DNA from: an uncultured Bacilli bacterium | GTDB lineage: Bacteria; Bacillota_I; Bacilli_A; RF39; UBA660 | Direction: 5' to 3' | Assembly (NCBI GenBank): GCA_947625715.1 | Contig: CANQPR010000011.1 | Location: 1 to 20,613 of the forward strand | Length of the DNA stretch: 20,613 bases | Part shown: piece by piece, positions 14,800 to 20,613 of the stretch | How positions within the stretch are numbered: the first letter of the stretch is position 1 | Layout: every line of letters starts with the position of its first letter | Notes under the pieces: generated by a model | Databases searched by the model: none | What the model saw: only the letters and a program-made list of their open reading frames with translations | Told to the model about the DNA's origin: nothing | Program-made: the position numbers and the translations under genes

Positions 14800-15010
14800 T
14801 AAGAACGCAGATAATGGATTAAGTAATTTATATTATCCTAGAAAAGAGAGAATATTTATAAGCTGAAAAATATTTATAGGCACTGATATAGATGAATTTC
14901 AACCATTGGAGTTTGATAGTGTCTCGTGCTTTAAACGAATAAGTTGCTAGTCTTCTAGAATATGGGTGGTACCGCGGTTATTAATCGTCCCATAGGCTAG
15001 AAGTTTTTTT
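14800..15010 (+). promoter_or_regulatory. Phenylalanine T-box riboswitch controlling pheST
   Basis: Uncharged tRNA-Phe binding to this leader prevents termination and turns on pheST. The invariant T-box core GGGTGGTACCGCGG is at 14964-14977. The terminator follows: CTTCTAG (14952-14958) pairs with CTAGAAG (14997-15003), extended by ATGGG (14962-14966) with CCCAT (14989-14993), then seven T's (15004-15010). The probable specifier codon is TTC (Phe) at 14898-14900, followed by A as in most T-boxes, in the Stem I region 14800-14930. The specifier agrees with the downstream genes. Exact Stem I boundaries would need folding. Confidence 0.95.
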
Positions 15011-15029
15011 ATATAAAGGAGGAAAAAAC

Positions 15030-16037
15030 GTGAAAGAACAAGTAGAAAAAATTATTTCTTTAGCTAAAGAAGAATTAGCAAAAGTAGAAAAAGAAGCTGA
15101 TGTATTAAATATTAAATCAAAATATATTGGGAAAAAAAGTGAGTTAAATAATTTACTTTCTTCTTTAAAAGAAATGAGTAATGAAGAAAAAAAAGAATTT
15201 GGACCATTTTTAAATAATAAGAAAAAAGAATTAGAACAATTATTTAATGATAAAATAGTGGCCTTAGAAGAAAAAATAGATTTAAATTTTGATGAAACAA
15301 TACCTTGCAATGTTTCTTTAGGTTCCCTTCATCCTGTGACCATCGTGGCTAAAGAAGTAACCGATATTTTGAATAGAATGGGATTTACGGTTTTAAAAGG
15401 TTTTGAAATGGAAGATGATTATCATAATTTTGAAGCTTTAAATATTCCTAAAGACCATCCAGCAAGAGATATGCAAGATACTTATTATTTAGATAATAAA
15501 AAATTACTTCGCACCCAAACAAGTGGCGATCAAGTACATGCAATGGAAAACTATGGCGTCCCTTTAAGAGTTTGCTCCCCAGGAAGAGTTTTTCGAAATG
15601 AAGATATTGATGCATCACATGAAAATACTTTCTTTCAATTAGAAGGTATGGTTATTGATAAAAATATTAAAATTGAAAATATGTTTTATGTAATGAGAGA
15701 AGTATTAAAAGAAGTTTTTAAAACGGATGTTAAAGTAAGACTTAGACCGGGATTTTTCCCTTTTACAGAACCTAGTTTTGAAATGGATATGAATTGTTTA
15801 ATATGTGGTGGTAAGGGTTGTCCTACTTGTAAAAATTCAGGTTGGATTGAATTAATTCCAGGGGGAATGGTGCACCCTAATGTTTTAAAAATGAGTGGCG
15901 TAGATCCAAATGAATATACTGGTTTTGCTTTTGGAATTGGGCTAACTAGATTAGCTATGATGAAATACAAAATAAATGATATTCGTTATTTAAATAGTGG
16001 TGATTTGCGCGTTTTAGATGAATTTGAAATAGAATAG
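15030..16037 (+). CDS. pheS: Phenylalanyl-tRNA synthetase alpha subunit
   Basis: Catalytic subunit of the (alpha-beta)2 class II PheRS that charges tRNA-Phe; 335 residues, a normal length. An N-terminal coiled coil (about 1-85) contacts tRNA. The class II core follows with motif 2 GRVFRNED (185-192) leading into THENTFFQLEG-like ASHENTFFQLEG, and motif 3 GFAFGIGLTRLAMM (298-311). A compact CxxCxxxxCxxC cluster (C256, C259, C264, C267) precedes SGWIELIPGGMVHPNVL. A similar Cys-rich loop occurs in PheS of many low-GC Gram-positives and probably binds zinc. GTG 15030 is the start: a perfect AAAGGAGG lies 7 bases upstream, directly after the T-box terminator. It is co-transcribed with pheT, 11 bases downstream. 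Confidence 0.98.
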   Translation: MKEQVEKIISLAKEELAKVEKEADVLNIKSKYIGKKSELNNLLSSLKEMSNEEKKEFGPFLNNKKKELEQLFNDKIVALEEKIDLNFDETIPCNVSLGSLHPVTIVAKEVTDILNRMGFTVLKGFEMEDDYHNFEALNIPKDHPARDMQDTYYLDNKKLLRTQTSGDQVHAMENYGVPLRVCSPGRVFRNEDIDASHENTFFQLEGMVIDKNIKIENMFYVMREVLKEVFKTDVKVRLRPGFFPFTEPSFEMDMNCLICGGKGCPTCKNSGWIELIPGGMVHPNVLKMSGVDPNEYTGFAFGIGLTRLAMMKYKINDIRYLNSGDLRVLDEFEIE

Positions 16038-16048
16038 GAGCTATAGTT

Positions 16049-18382
16049 ATGTTAATTTCTTGTAATCAATTAAAAAAATATATAAAAAATGCTGATGATA
16101 TTAATTTTAAAACTATTTGGGATACATTTACTTTAAAAACAGCCGAAGTAGAAAATGTATATGAAAAAGGTAATGATTTAAAAGATGTTGTCACGGCTAA
16201 AATAATAAGTTGTGAAAAACATCCTGATAGTAAAAAGCTTTCTTTGTTAAAAGTTTTTGATGGCTCAGAAGAATATGATATTGTTTGTGGGGCTCCAAAT
16301 GTTAAAGTTGGTTTAATTGGGGCTTTAGTAAAAGTTGGCGGAATGGTAAGCAATATTAAAATAGAAAAAAGAAAGTTAGCGGGATATTATTCTTATGGAA
16401 TGATGTGTGCAATGGACGAATTAGGCATTGGTGATGCTCACGATGGCATAATAGAATTTGATAGTGATACACCTTTAGGTGTTGATATATGTGATTTGTT
16501 TAACGTTAAAGATATTATTGTAGAAATTGATAATAAATCTTTGACCAATCGTCCTGATTTATGGGGACATTATGGCATTGCTAGAGAAATTGCTGCTATT
16601 ACCAATCATGAATTATTACCTTTAGATATTTTAGAAGTAACAAATGATAAAGAAGATTTAGATATAAGTGTTAGAGAAAAAGATTTTTGCCCTCGTTATT
16701 GTGGAATAAAAATTGCTAATCTAATAAATAATAAAACCCCTTTAGATATGCAAATATTTTTGTATTATACAGGTATGAGGTCAATTAATTTGTTTGTTGA
16801 TTTAACCAATTATTTAATGCTAGAATTAGGACAACCTATGCATGCTTTTGATGCAAGAGTAGTTAAGAACATTGAAGTTTTACTAGCAAAAGATTTAGAT
16901 ACTTATACAACACTTGATGGTATAAATAGAACTTTATATAAAGATACTTTGATGATAAGTAACGGGAAAAAATATTTTGGAATTGCCGGAATTATGGGTG
17001 GTTTAGATAGTGAAATTTTAAATGATACAACTTCTATTTTTTTAGAAAGTGCTAATTTTTTAGCTGGTTCTATAAGAAAAAGCGCTGTGAAATTAGGACT
17101 TAGAACAGAAGCTTCAGCACGTTACGAAAAAAGTCTTGACCCTAATTTATGTGATTTTGCTATTAAAAGATTATTATATTTATTAAAACAAGAAAATCCG
17201 CAAATGCAAATTGTTTCTAATTTAACAGATATTTATTCAAAACCTTTAAAAGAAAAAGAAATTGTCTTATCAAAAAAGACAATAAATAGATATTGTAATT
17301 TACCTGTTAGTGATAAAAAAGTAAAAGAAATACTAGTATCGTTAGGCTTTAAAGTTGATATAAAAGAAGATTGCTTTGTAATTACGGTTCCTACATATCG
17401 AGCAACAAAAGATATTTCTCTTGAAGCAGATATTATTGAAGAAATATTAAGAATGATTGGTTATGATAAATTAATTGAACAACCATTAAATGTTGATATA
17501 ACTGCCAATGTCTTAGAAGATTATTGGGAGCAAGAATATAAAGTAAAAAAATATTTAGCAACAGCTTTTAATCTTCATGAAGTTCATTCATATTTATGGT
17601 ATTCAGATGAAATGTTAAATAAGTTGGAAATAAAAAAAGAGGGAGTAAAATTATTAAGTCAAACGAAAAACAATTTACTTAGGGATGATTTATCGTTAAG
17701 TTTATTGCCAATAGTTAAGAATAATTTAAAAAATTTTGCTAGTGTTAAAATATTTGAAATTGGGACGATTATTAATGATAATCAAAATGAAAAACATTTA
17801 AGTATTATTTTAGCTGATGATGAAAGTAACATCAAAAATCTTTATCAAGAAGCTAAAGGAATGGTTATTTCCTTATTTAAAGCTTTAAAAAATAAAGAAA
17901 TTATTTTTAAAGAGGCTAGTTTACCTGATTACTATAATCAAGAAAAAAGTAAGGCTATAATTGTAGATGATGTATGTATTGGTAATATAATTGTTACAAA
18001 TGGAAAATTAATGCGCTATATTGGCAAAAAGAAAGCTATGGTTATGATTGATATTAATTTTGAAAAGTATGTAAATATTAATAAAAATAATGTCCTATTT
18101 AAAGAAATAAGTAAATATCCAGTAGTTTCTTTAGATTATACACTAGTAGCTTCCAAAGAAGTTAAATATGCTGATATTGCCAAAATATTAGATGAATATT
18201 CATCAAAACTTATTTTAGGGGTATCTTTTATTGATGTCTATGAAGATGATAAAGTTAAAAAGTTTACAATTCGTTATCAGATTGGAAGTTATGATAGAAC
18301 TTTGGAAAGTACAGAATTAGAAAATTTTAAAAATGATTTTATTAAATTTGTTCAATCAAAAGGATTAGAAATTTTATTTTAA
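16049..18382 (+). CDS. pheT: Phenylalanyl-tRNA synthetase beta subunit
   Basis: Partner of PheS providing tRNA recognition and editing of mischarged Tyr-tRNA-Phe; 777 residues, close to the usual 790-810. The N-terminal domain is followed by an EMAP/OB-type tRNA-binding domain (about 40-150, CEKHPDSKKLSLLKV, VCGAPNVKVG). Next is the B3/B4 editing domain with VDLTNYLMLELGQPMHAFDA and GIMGG. The B5 domain has KTINRYCNLPVSDKKVKEIL and ATKDISLEADIIEEILRMIGYD. The class II-like catalytically inactive core follows, and a C-terminal FDX-ACB domain (about 690-777) ends in ESTELENFKNDFIKFVQSKG. All expected domains are present. The ATG has GGAG 8-9 bases upstream. A strong bidirectional terminator follows. 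Confidence 0.98.
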   Translation: MLISCNQLKKYIKNADDINFKTIWDTFTLKTAEVENVYEKGNDLKDVVTAKIISCEKHPDSKKLSLLKVFDGSEEYDIVCGAPNVKVGLIGALVKVGGMVSNIKIEKRKLAGYYSYGMMCAMDELGIGDAHDGIIEFDSDTPLGVDICDLFNVKDIIVEIDNKSLTNRPDLWGHYGIAREIAAITNHELLPLDILEVTNDKEDLDISVREKDFCPRYCGIKIANLINNKTPLDMQIFLYYTGMRSINLFVDLTNYLMLELGQPMHAFDARVVKNIEVLLAKDLDTYTTLDGINRTLYKDTLMISNGKKYFGIAGIMGGLDSEILNDTTSIFLESANFLAGSIRKSAVKLGLRTEASARYEKSLDPNLCDFAIKRLLYLLKQENPQMQIVSNLTDIYSKPLKEKEIVLSKKTINRYCNLPVSDKKVKEILVSLGFKVDIKEDCFVITVPTYRATKDISLEADIIEEILRMIGYDKLIEQPLNVDITANVLEDYWEQEYKVKKYLATAFNLHEVHSYLWYSDEMLNKLEIKKEGVKLLSQTKNNLLRDDLSLSLLPIVKNNLKNFASVKIFEIGTIINDNQNEKHLSIILADDESNIKNLYQEAKGMVISLFKALKNKEIIFKEASLPDYYNQEKSKAIIVDDVCIGNIIVTNGKLMRYIGKKKAMVMIDINFEKYVNINKNNVLFKEISKYPVVSLDYTLVASKEVKYADIAKILDEYSSKLILGVSFIDVYEDDKVKKFTIRYQIGSYDRTLESTELENFKNDFIKFVQSKGLEILF

Positions 18383-18408
18383 TAAAAAACATTAAACATG
18401 ATTCAAAT

Positions 18409-18457
18409 AAAAAGTTACTTTGTTTATCGTTAAAGATAAGTAAAAGTAACTTTTTTT
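18409..18457. terminator. Bidirectional terminator after pheT
   Basis: A 13-bp perfect stem, 18409-18421 (AAAAAGTTACTTT) with 18443-18455. The loop itself contains a TTATC/GATAA mini-stem. Seven T's end at 18457 on plus, and a T-run follows on minus. It serves pheT and the oppositely oriented ATPase remnant that ends at 18465. Confidence 0.87.
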
Positions 18458-18464
18458 ATAAAAA

Positions 18465-19668
18465 TTAATAATAATTTAATAACCATTCTAAAACGTTATA
18501 AATTTTAATTCCTTCTTCATTAGCTGAAGGTATTTTATCAAGAGTTAAGATTATTTTTTCATAGTTATCATTAATTTTTTGCAAAGGCCTTAGTTCTCTT
18601 AATAAAGTTTTGTTATTTGAGGATTTTAATGTTTCTGCTACTTGAACATATAGTTTGCCTTTATTATTTATGGCAACAAAATCTATTTCATATTCGCCTA
18701 TTTTTCCAATGTAAACATCATATCCTCGTCTTTTAAGCTCTAAATATACAACGTTTTCAAGAATATGACCAAAATCACCTATTTTTCTTCCAAAAATAAA
18801 ATATCTTAATCCTAAATCAGAACCATAATATTTTTCACCCGTTCTTAAGTAATTTTTTCCTTTTATATCATATCTTGTAGCTTTGTATAGAAAAAAAGAT
18901 TCAATAAAACTATTAAGATATTTTTCTACTGTTCTAACATTTATTTTTTTACCATCTGATGTCATTGTATTAGCAATATTATTTGGAGATAATAAGTTGC
19001 CAATGTTATCCATAGCAAAGTTCGAGATTTTTTTAAGATTATTTTCGTCAGTTATATTTTTTCTTTTCATTACATCTTTTATGATGATGTCGTTATAAAT
19101 ATTACTTAAATACATTCCTACGTCATCTTCAGTTTCTAATTGTAAAGTGTATGGAAATGATCCCAAAGAAATATATTTCTGATATAATTCATCATTAGTT
19201 ATATTTTCATTGTTTGCAGATTTATATTCTTTAAAAGATAATGGTAACATTTTAATTTCTATATATCTTCCTGATAAAAGAGTAGCTAATTCACTAGATA
19301 GTAAAAAAGCGTTGGAACTAGTTATATATAAATCAACATTTTTATTGAGGTATAAACTATCTATTGCTTTTTGAAAATCTGTTATTAATTGTACTTTGTC
19401 AATAAAAACATAATTTTTTTTTCTTTTTATTTAATTTATTATCAATGAAGTTATATAATGACATATAATCAGTTATAAAATTATATTTTAAATCTTCAAG
19501 ATTTATACTTATAATTTGATCGTTAGATATTTCATTTTGAAGTAAGTAATTTTTATAAATATCTAATAAAGTAGATTTACCACATCTTCTAATTCCGGTA
19601 ACTACTTTAATTAAGTCCTTATCTTTGAATCTTTTTAAGATATCTAAATATTCATTTCTTTCTATCAT
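18465..19668 (-). pseudogene. Frameshifted AAA ATPase with DUF4143 domain
   Basis: Remnant of a roughly 400-residue ATPase of the AAA_14/DUF4143 family, whose role is poorly known. The N-terminal piece starts at ATG 19668 (GAGG upstream), reads MIERNEYLDILKRF and has Walker A GIRRCGKS (25-32). At the nine-T run 19414-19422 (A9 in the coding sense) the frame breaks and hits a stop soon after. Deleting one base restores KKNYVFID and continues through LATLLSGRYIEIKMLPLSFKEY to the C-terminal DUF4143 nuclease-like part (GEYEIDFVA, LYVQVAE) and TAA. Decay also shows in motifs. The Walker B acid after the aspartate is Lys (FIDKVQ, codon 19395-19397) where relatives have Glu. The sensor TGSN reads TSSN (19311-19322). 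Those changes argue against a mere sequencing slip, though slippage on A9 could make some full-length protein. A downstream ATG at 19250 could give an isolated C-terminal piece. Confidence 0.85.
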
Positions 19669-19693
19669 AATCTTGCCTCTTTTCAATAAACTT

Positions 19694-19722
19694 ATTATGC
19701 AAAAAATATGTATTTTTCGCAA
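19694..19722 (-). promoter_or_regulatory. Promoter of the ATPase remnant
   Basis: On the minus strand, TTGCGA (19717-19722), 17-base spacer, CATAAT (19694-19699), with a predicted start near 19687 and a 19-base leader containing AAAAGAGG. The -35 abuts the large inverted repeat at 19721-19749. Confidence 0.5.
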
Positions 19723-19749
19723 GTTTTTGTATTAGTGATACAAAAACTT
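19721..19749. repeat. Perfect 12-bp inverted repeat next to the ATPase promoter
   Basis: AAGTTTTTGTAT (19721-19732), loop TAGTG, ATACAAAAACTT (19738-19749). It overlaps the first two bases of the minus-strand -35. On plus it is followed by a T-run (19748-19753), so it could be an intrinsic terminator for plus-strand transcription. No plus-strand gene ends here, so an operator is equally possible. Confidence 0.55.
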
Positions 19750-19821
19750 TTTTGCTTTATAAATAAAAAAATGGTTTATCAAATTTTATATTTAGGTTAA
19801 GCTTTTAATATTTGTTTTGCT

Positions 19822-19847
19822 AAAATAATTAACCCCGTAGTTATTTT
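19822..19847. terminator. Weak hairpin in the gap downstream of the 188-residue gene
   Basis: AAAATAA (19822-19828) / TTATTTT (19841-19847) with a 12-base loop containing CCCCGTAG. It lies 20 bases beyond the stop of the minus-strand gene and is its only terminator candidate, but there is no clean T-tract. The rest of 19750-19867 shows nothing I can assign. Confidence 0.28.
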
Positions 19848-19867
19848 GACAAGTGTATAAAAATAGT

Positions 19868-20434
19868 CTAAGGATAATCTTTAATTCTATTTAATATTTT
19901 CATAATCTCTTCATATACTTGTAATTCATTTTTTGTATCATCATTTCCAAATGGAGATACAAAATCTTCAATTTCTGATAAAACTAAATCAATATTATTT
20001 TTATTTACTTTATCTTTAATAATTTCTAAACATGTATTTTTGTATCCTCTTATTGCACAACCTGCTAATGCTTTATAATAAGATACTGTTGGCAATTTTG
20101 ATTTTTTATATAACTCTAAGGCAATTTCATCAGTTACTTTTCTAGGATTGTGTAAGATTATTTTATTACTTCTAAATACTCCGTGTGGAGTCGATTTACT
20201 AGGACAATCTATTAACTCGGCATCATTAGGAATTTCTACATCATATAATGTATCTCCTCTTATTAGCCATCTTAATATCTTATCTTCTGTACTAAAATTA
20301 AATCCACCCATTTCTTTAGGGTCTTGTGCTGAAGGATTCCAATTATTTGAAATATTTATTTCATCAATTTTATAGTTTAGATTATTATTTGCGCTAGATG
20401 ATGTTCCAAACATAACTTTTAAATATTTATTCAT
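19868..20434 (-). CDS. Conserved-looking protein of unknown function (188 aa)
   Basis: I do not recognise a named family. The chosen ATG at 20434 has GGGAG 8 bases upstream and gives 188 residues (MNKYLKVMFG...). Earlier in-frame starts would lie on the promoter. The N-terminal half is a mixed alpha/beta region with GGFNFSTEDKILRWLIRGD (43-61), YDVEIPNDAELID (64-76) and FRSNKIILHNPRKVTDE (87-103). The C-terminal half is helical (ALELYKKSKLP, YKALAGCAIRGYKNTCLEIIKD, a final YEEIMKILNRIKD). There is no signal peptide or membrane segment. The pattern recalls small accessory proteins of Firmicutes mobile regions, but no function can be assigned. It sits between the decayed ATPase and a divergent LexA-type promoter, has its own strong promoter and is overlain by an operator-like palindrome. 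Confidence 0.7.
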   Translation of the reverse strand: MNKYLKVMFGTSSSANNNLNYKIDEINISNNWNPSAQDPKEMGGFNFSTEDKILRWLIRGDTLYDVEIPNDAELIDCPSKSTPHGVFRSNKIILHNPRKVTDEIALELYKKSKLPTVSYYKALAGCAIRGYKNTCLEIIKDKVNKNNIDLVLSEIEDFVSPFGNDDTKNELQVYEEIMKILNRIKDYP

Positions 20435-20460
20435 AGTATTTTCTCCCATTAATATTAAGC

Positions 20461-20478
20461 ATATTGATAAGTCAATAT
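20461..20478. promoter_or_regulatory. Operator-like palindrome over the -10 of the 188-aa gene
   Basis: Perfect 7-bp arms ATATTGA (20461-20467) and TCAATAT (20472-20478) around TAAG. It covers most of the -10 hexamer (20474-20479) and the predicted start point, the classical place for a repressor site. The repressor is not in the window. Confidence 0.5.
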
Positions 20479-20503
20479 ACAAGTGTGTTTTTTAAATTGT
20501 CAA
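20474..20503 (-). promoter_or_regulatory. Promoter of the 188-aa gene
   Basis: On the minus strand, perfect TTGACA (20498-20503), 18-base spacer, TATATT (20474-20479), with a predicted start near 20467 and a short leader containing GGGAG. Confidence 0.7.
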
Positions 20504-20519
20504 AATTTAGTATAAATTA

Positions 20520-20548
20520 TTGTGTAAAGAACAAACGTTTGATATAAT
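20520..20548 (+). promoter_or_regulatory. Promoter for a plus-strand gene beyond the right edge
   Basis: TTGTGT (20520-20525), 17-base spacer, perfect TATAAT (20543-20548). The spacer holds the LexA/DinR-like box. Only about 58 transcribed bases are inside the window; an ATG at 20553 opens just a 17-codon frame. The real gene probably starts past 20613, where the sequence becomes AG-rich like a ribosome-binding site. Confidence 0.6.
20528..20541. promoter_or_regulatory. LexA/DinR (SOS) box
   Basis: AGAACAAACGTTTG matches the B. subtilis DinR/LexA consensus CGAACRNRYGTTYG at 13 of 14 positions (only the first base differs). The inner CAAACGTTTG is a perfect palindrome. It sits between the -35 and -10 of the outgoing plus-strand promoter, where LexA would block RNA polymerase. 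The divergent 188-aa gene's promoter starts 25 bases away and might also be affected. Confidence 0.62.
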
Positions 20549-20613
20549 GTTCATGGATACATTTGAAATATATCAGATGTTTTCCCTTTCAATTATCAAA
20601 AGATAAGAGAAAG

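Noticed and set aside
75..18382. Mycoplasma-type code with TGA as tryptophan
   Set aside because: Long frames contain no in-frame TGA and the Trp codons checked are TGG, so the standard bacterial code holds. Only the absence of TGA stops is noteworthy.
18883..19098. Plus-strand open frame opposite the ATPase remnant and another at 20148-20375 opposite the 188-aa gene
   Set aside because: No ribosome-binding site, no recognisable protein features, and fully inside genes read on the other strand.
18465..20434. An insertion sequence or toxin-antitoxin pair at the right end
   Set aside because: No transposase, terminal inverted repeats with target duplication, or recognisable toxin/antitoxin fold. 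The palindromes found are single-site and look regulatory.
1..20613. CRISPR array or tandem repeat arrays
   Set aside because: No regularly spaced direct repeats were seen; recurring words are common A/T-rich codon strings.

Overview
This window is very AT-rich with short intergenic gaps. It carries a phenylalanine T-box, near-consensus sigma-A promoters, a LexA/DinR-type box, nifJ and rubrerythrin. Together these point to an anaerobic low-GC Gram-positive lineage (Bacillota or a Mycoplasmatota-like relative, possibly a host-associated uncultured Bacilli). That placement is inference. All tryptophans I checked are TGG, so the standard code applies. Every intact gene nevertheless ends in TAA (about 9) or TAG (6), and none in TGA.

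Layout. (1) 1-6951 is one plus-strand run. It holds the probable tail of an upstream gene, an ABC-2 polysaccharide-export permease, a GT2 glycosyltransferase, a tandem two-domain GT2 protein, and nifJ (pyruvate:ferredoxin oxidoreductase). The first genes overlap or abut, as in a surface-glycan operon; nifJ follows 14 bases later with its own strong Shine-Dalgarno. (2) 6954-7649 is a convergent minus-strand GNAT-like gene. It shares a divergent promoter region (two strong promoters back to back) with 7762-10332, which encodes a polytopic DUF6056-like membrane protein and a GtrB/DPM1-like polyprenyl-phosphate glycosyltransferase. (3) 10341-11919 is cysS behind an unusual leader with a terminator but no T-box. 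(4) 12009-14160 is a two-gene operon for a 637-residue coiled-coil protein and a small DUF1292-like protein, closed by a strong terminator. (5) 14212-14751 is rubrerythrin. (6) 14765-18457 is the pheST operon with its own promoter, a complete Phe T-box and a bidirectional terminator. (7) The right end is accessory in character. It holds a decayed AAA/DUF4143 ATPase pseudogene, an unrecognised 188-residue protein under an operator-like palindrome, and, firing out of the window, a promoter whose spacer contains a 13-of-14 match to the B. subtilis DinR/LexA box.

How the genes fit together. The left half builds and exports surface glycans. The permease would export a lipid-linked glycan assembled by the GT2 enzymes, and the DUF6056-like/GtrB-like pair could decorate it from lipid-linked sugars. 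The middle is core metabolism and translation: pyruvate oxidation, peroxide defence, CysRS and PheRS. I see no CRISPR array, tRNA, rRNA or insertion sequence. The longest gene-free stretch (14752-15029) is filled by the T-box leader.
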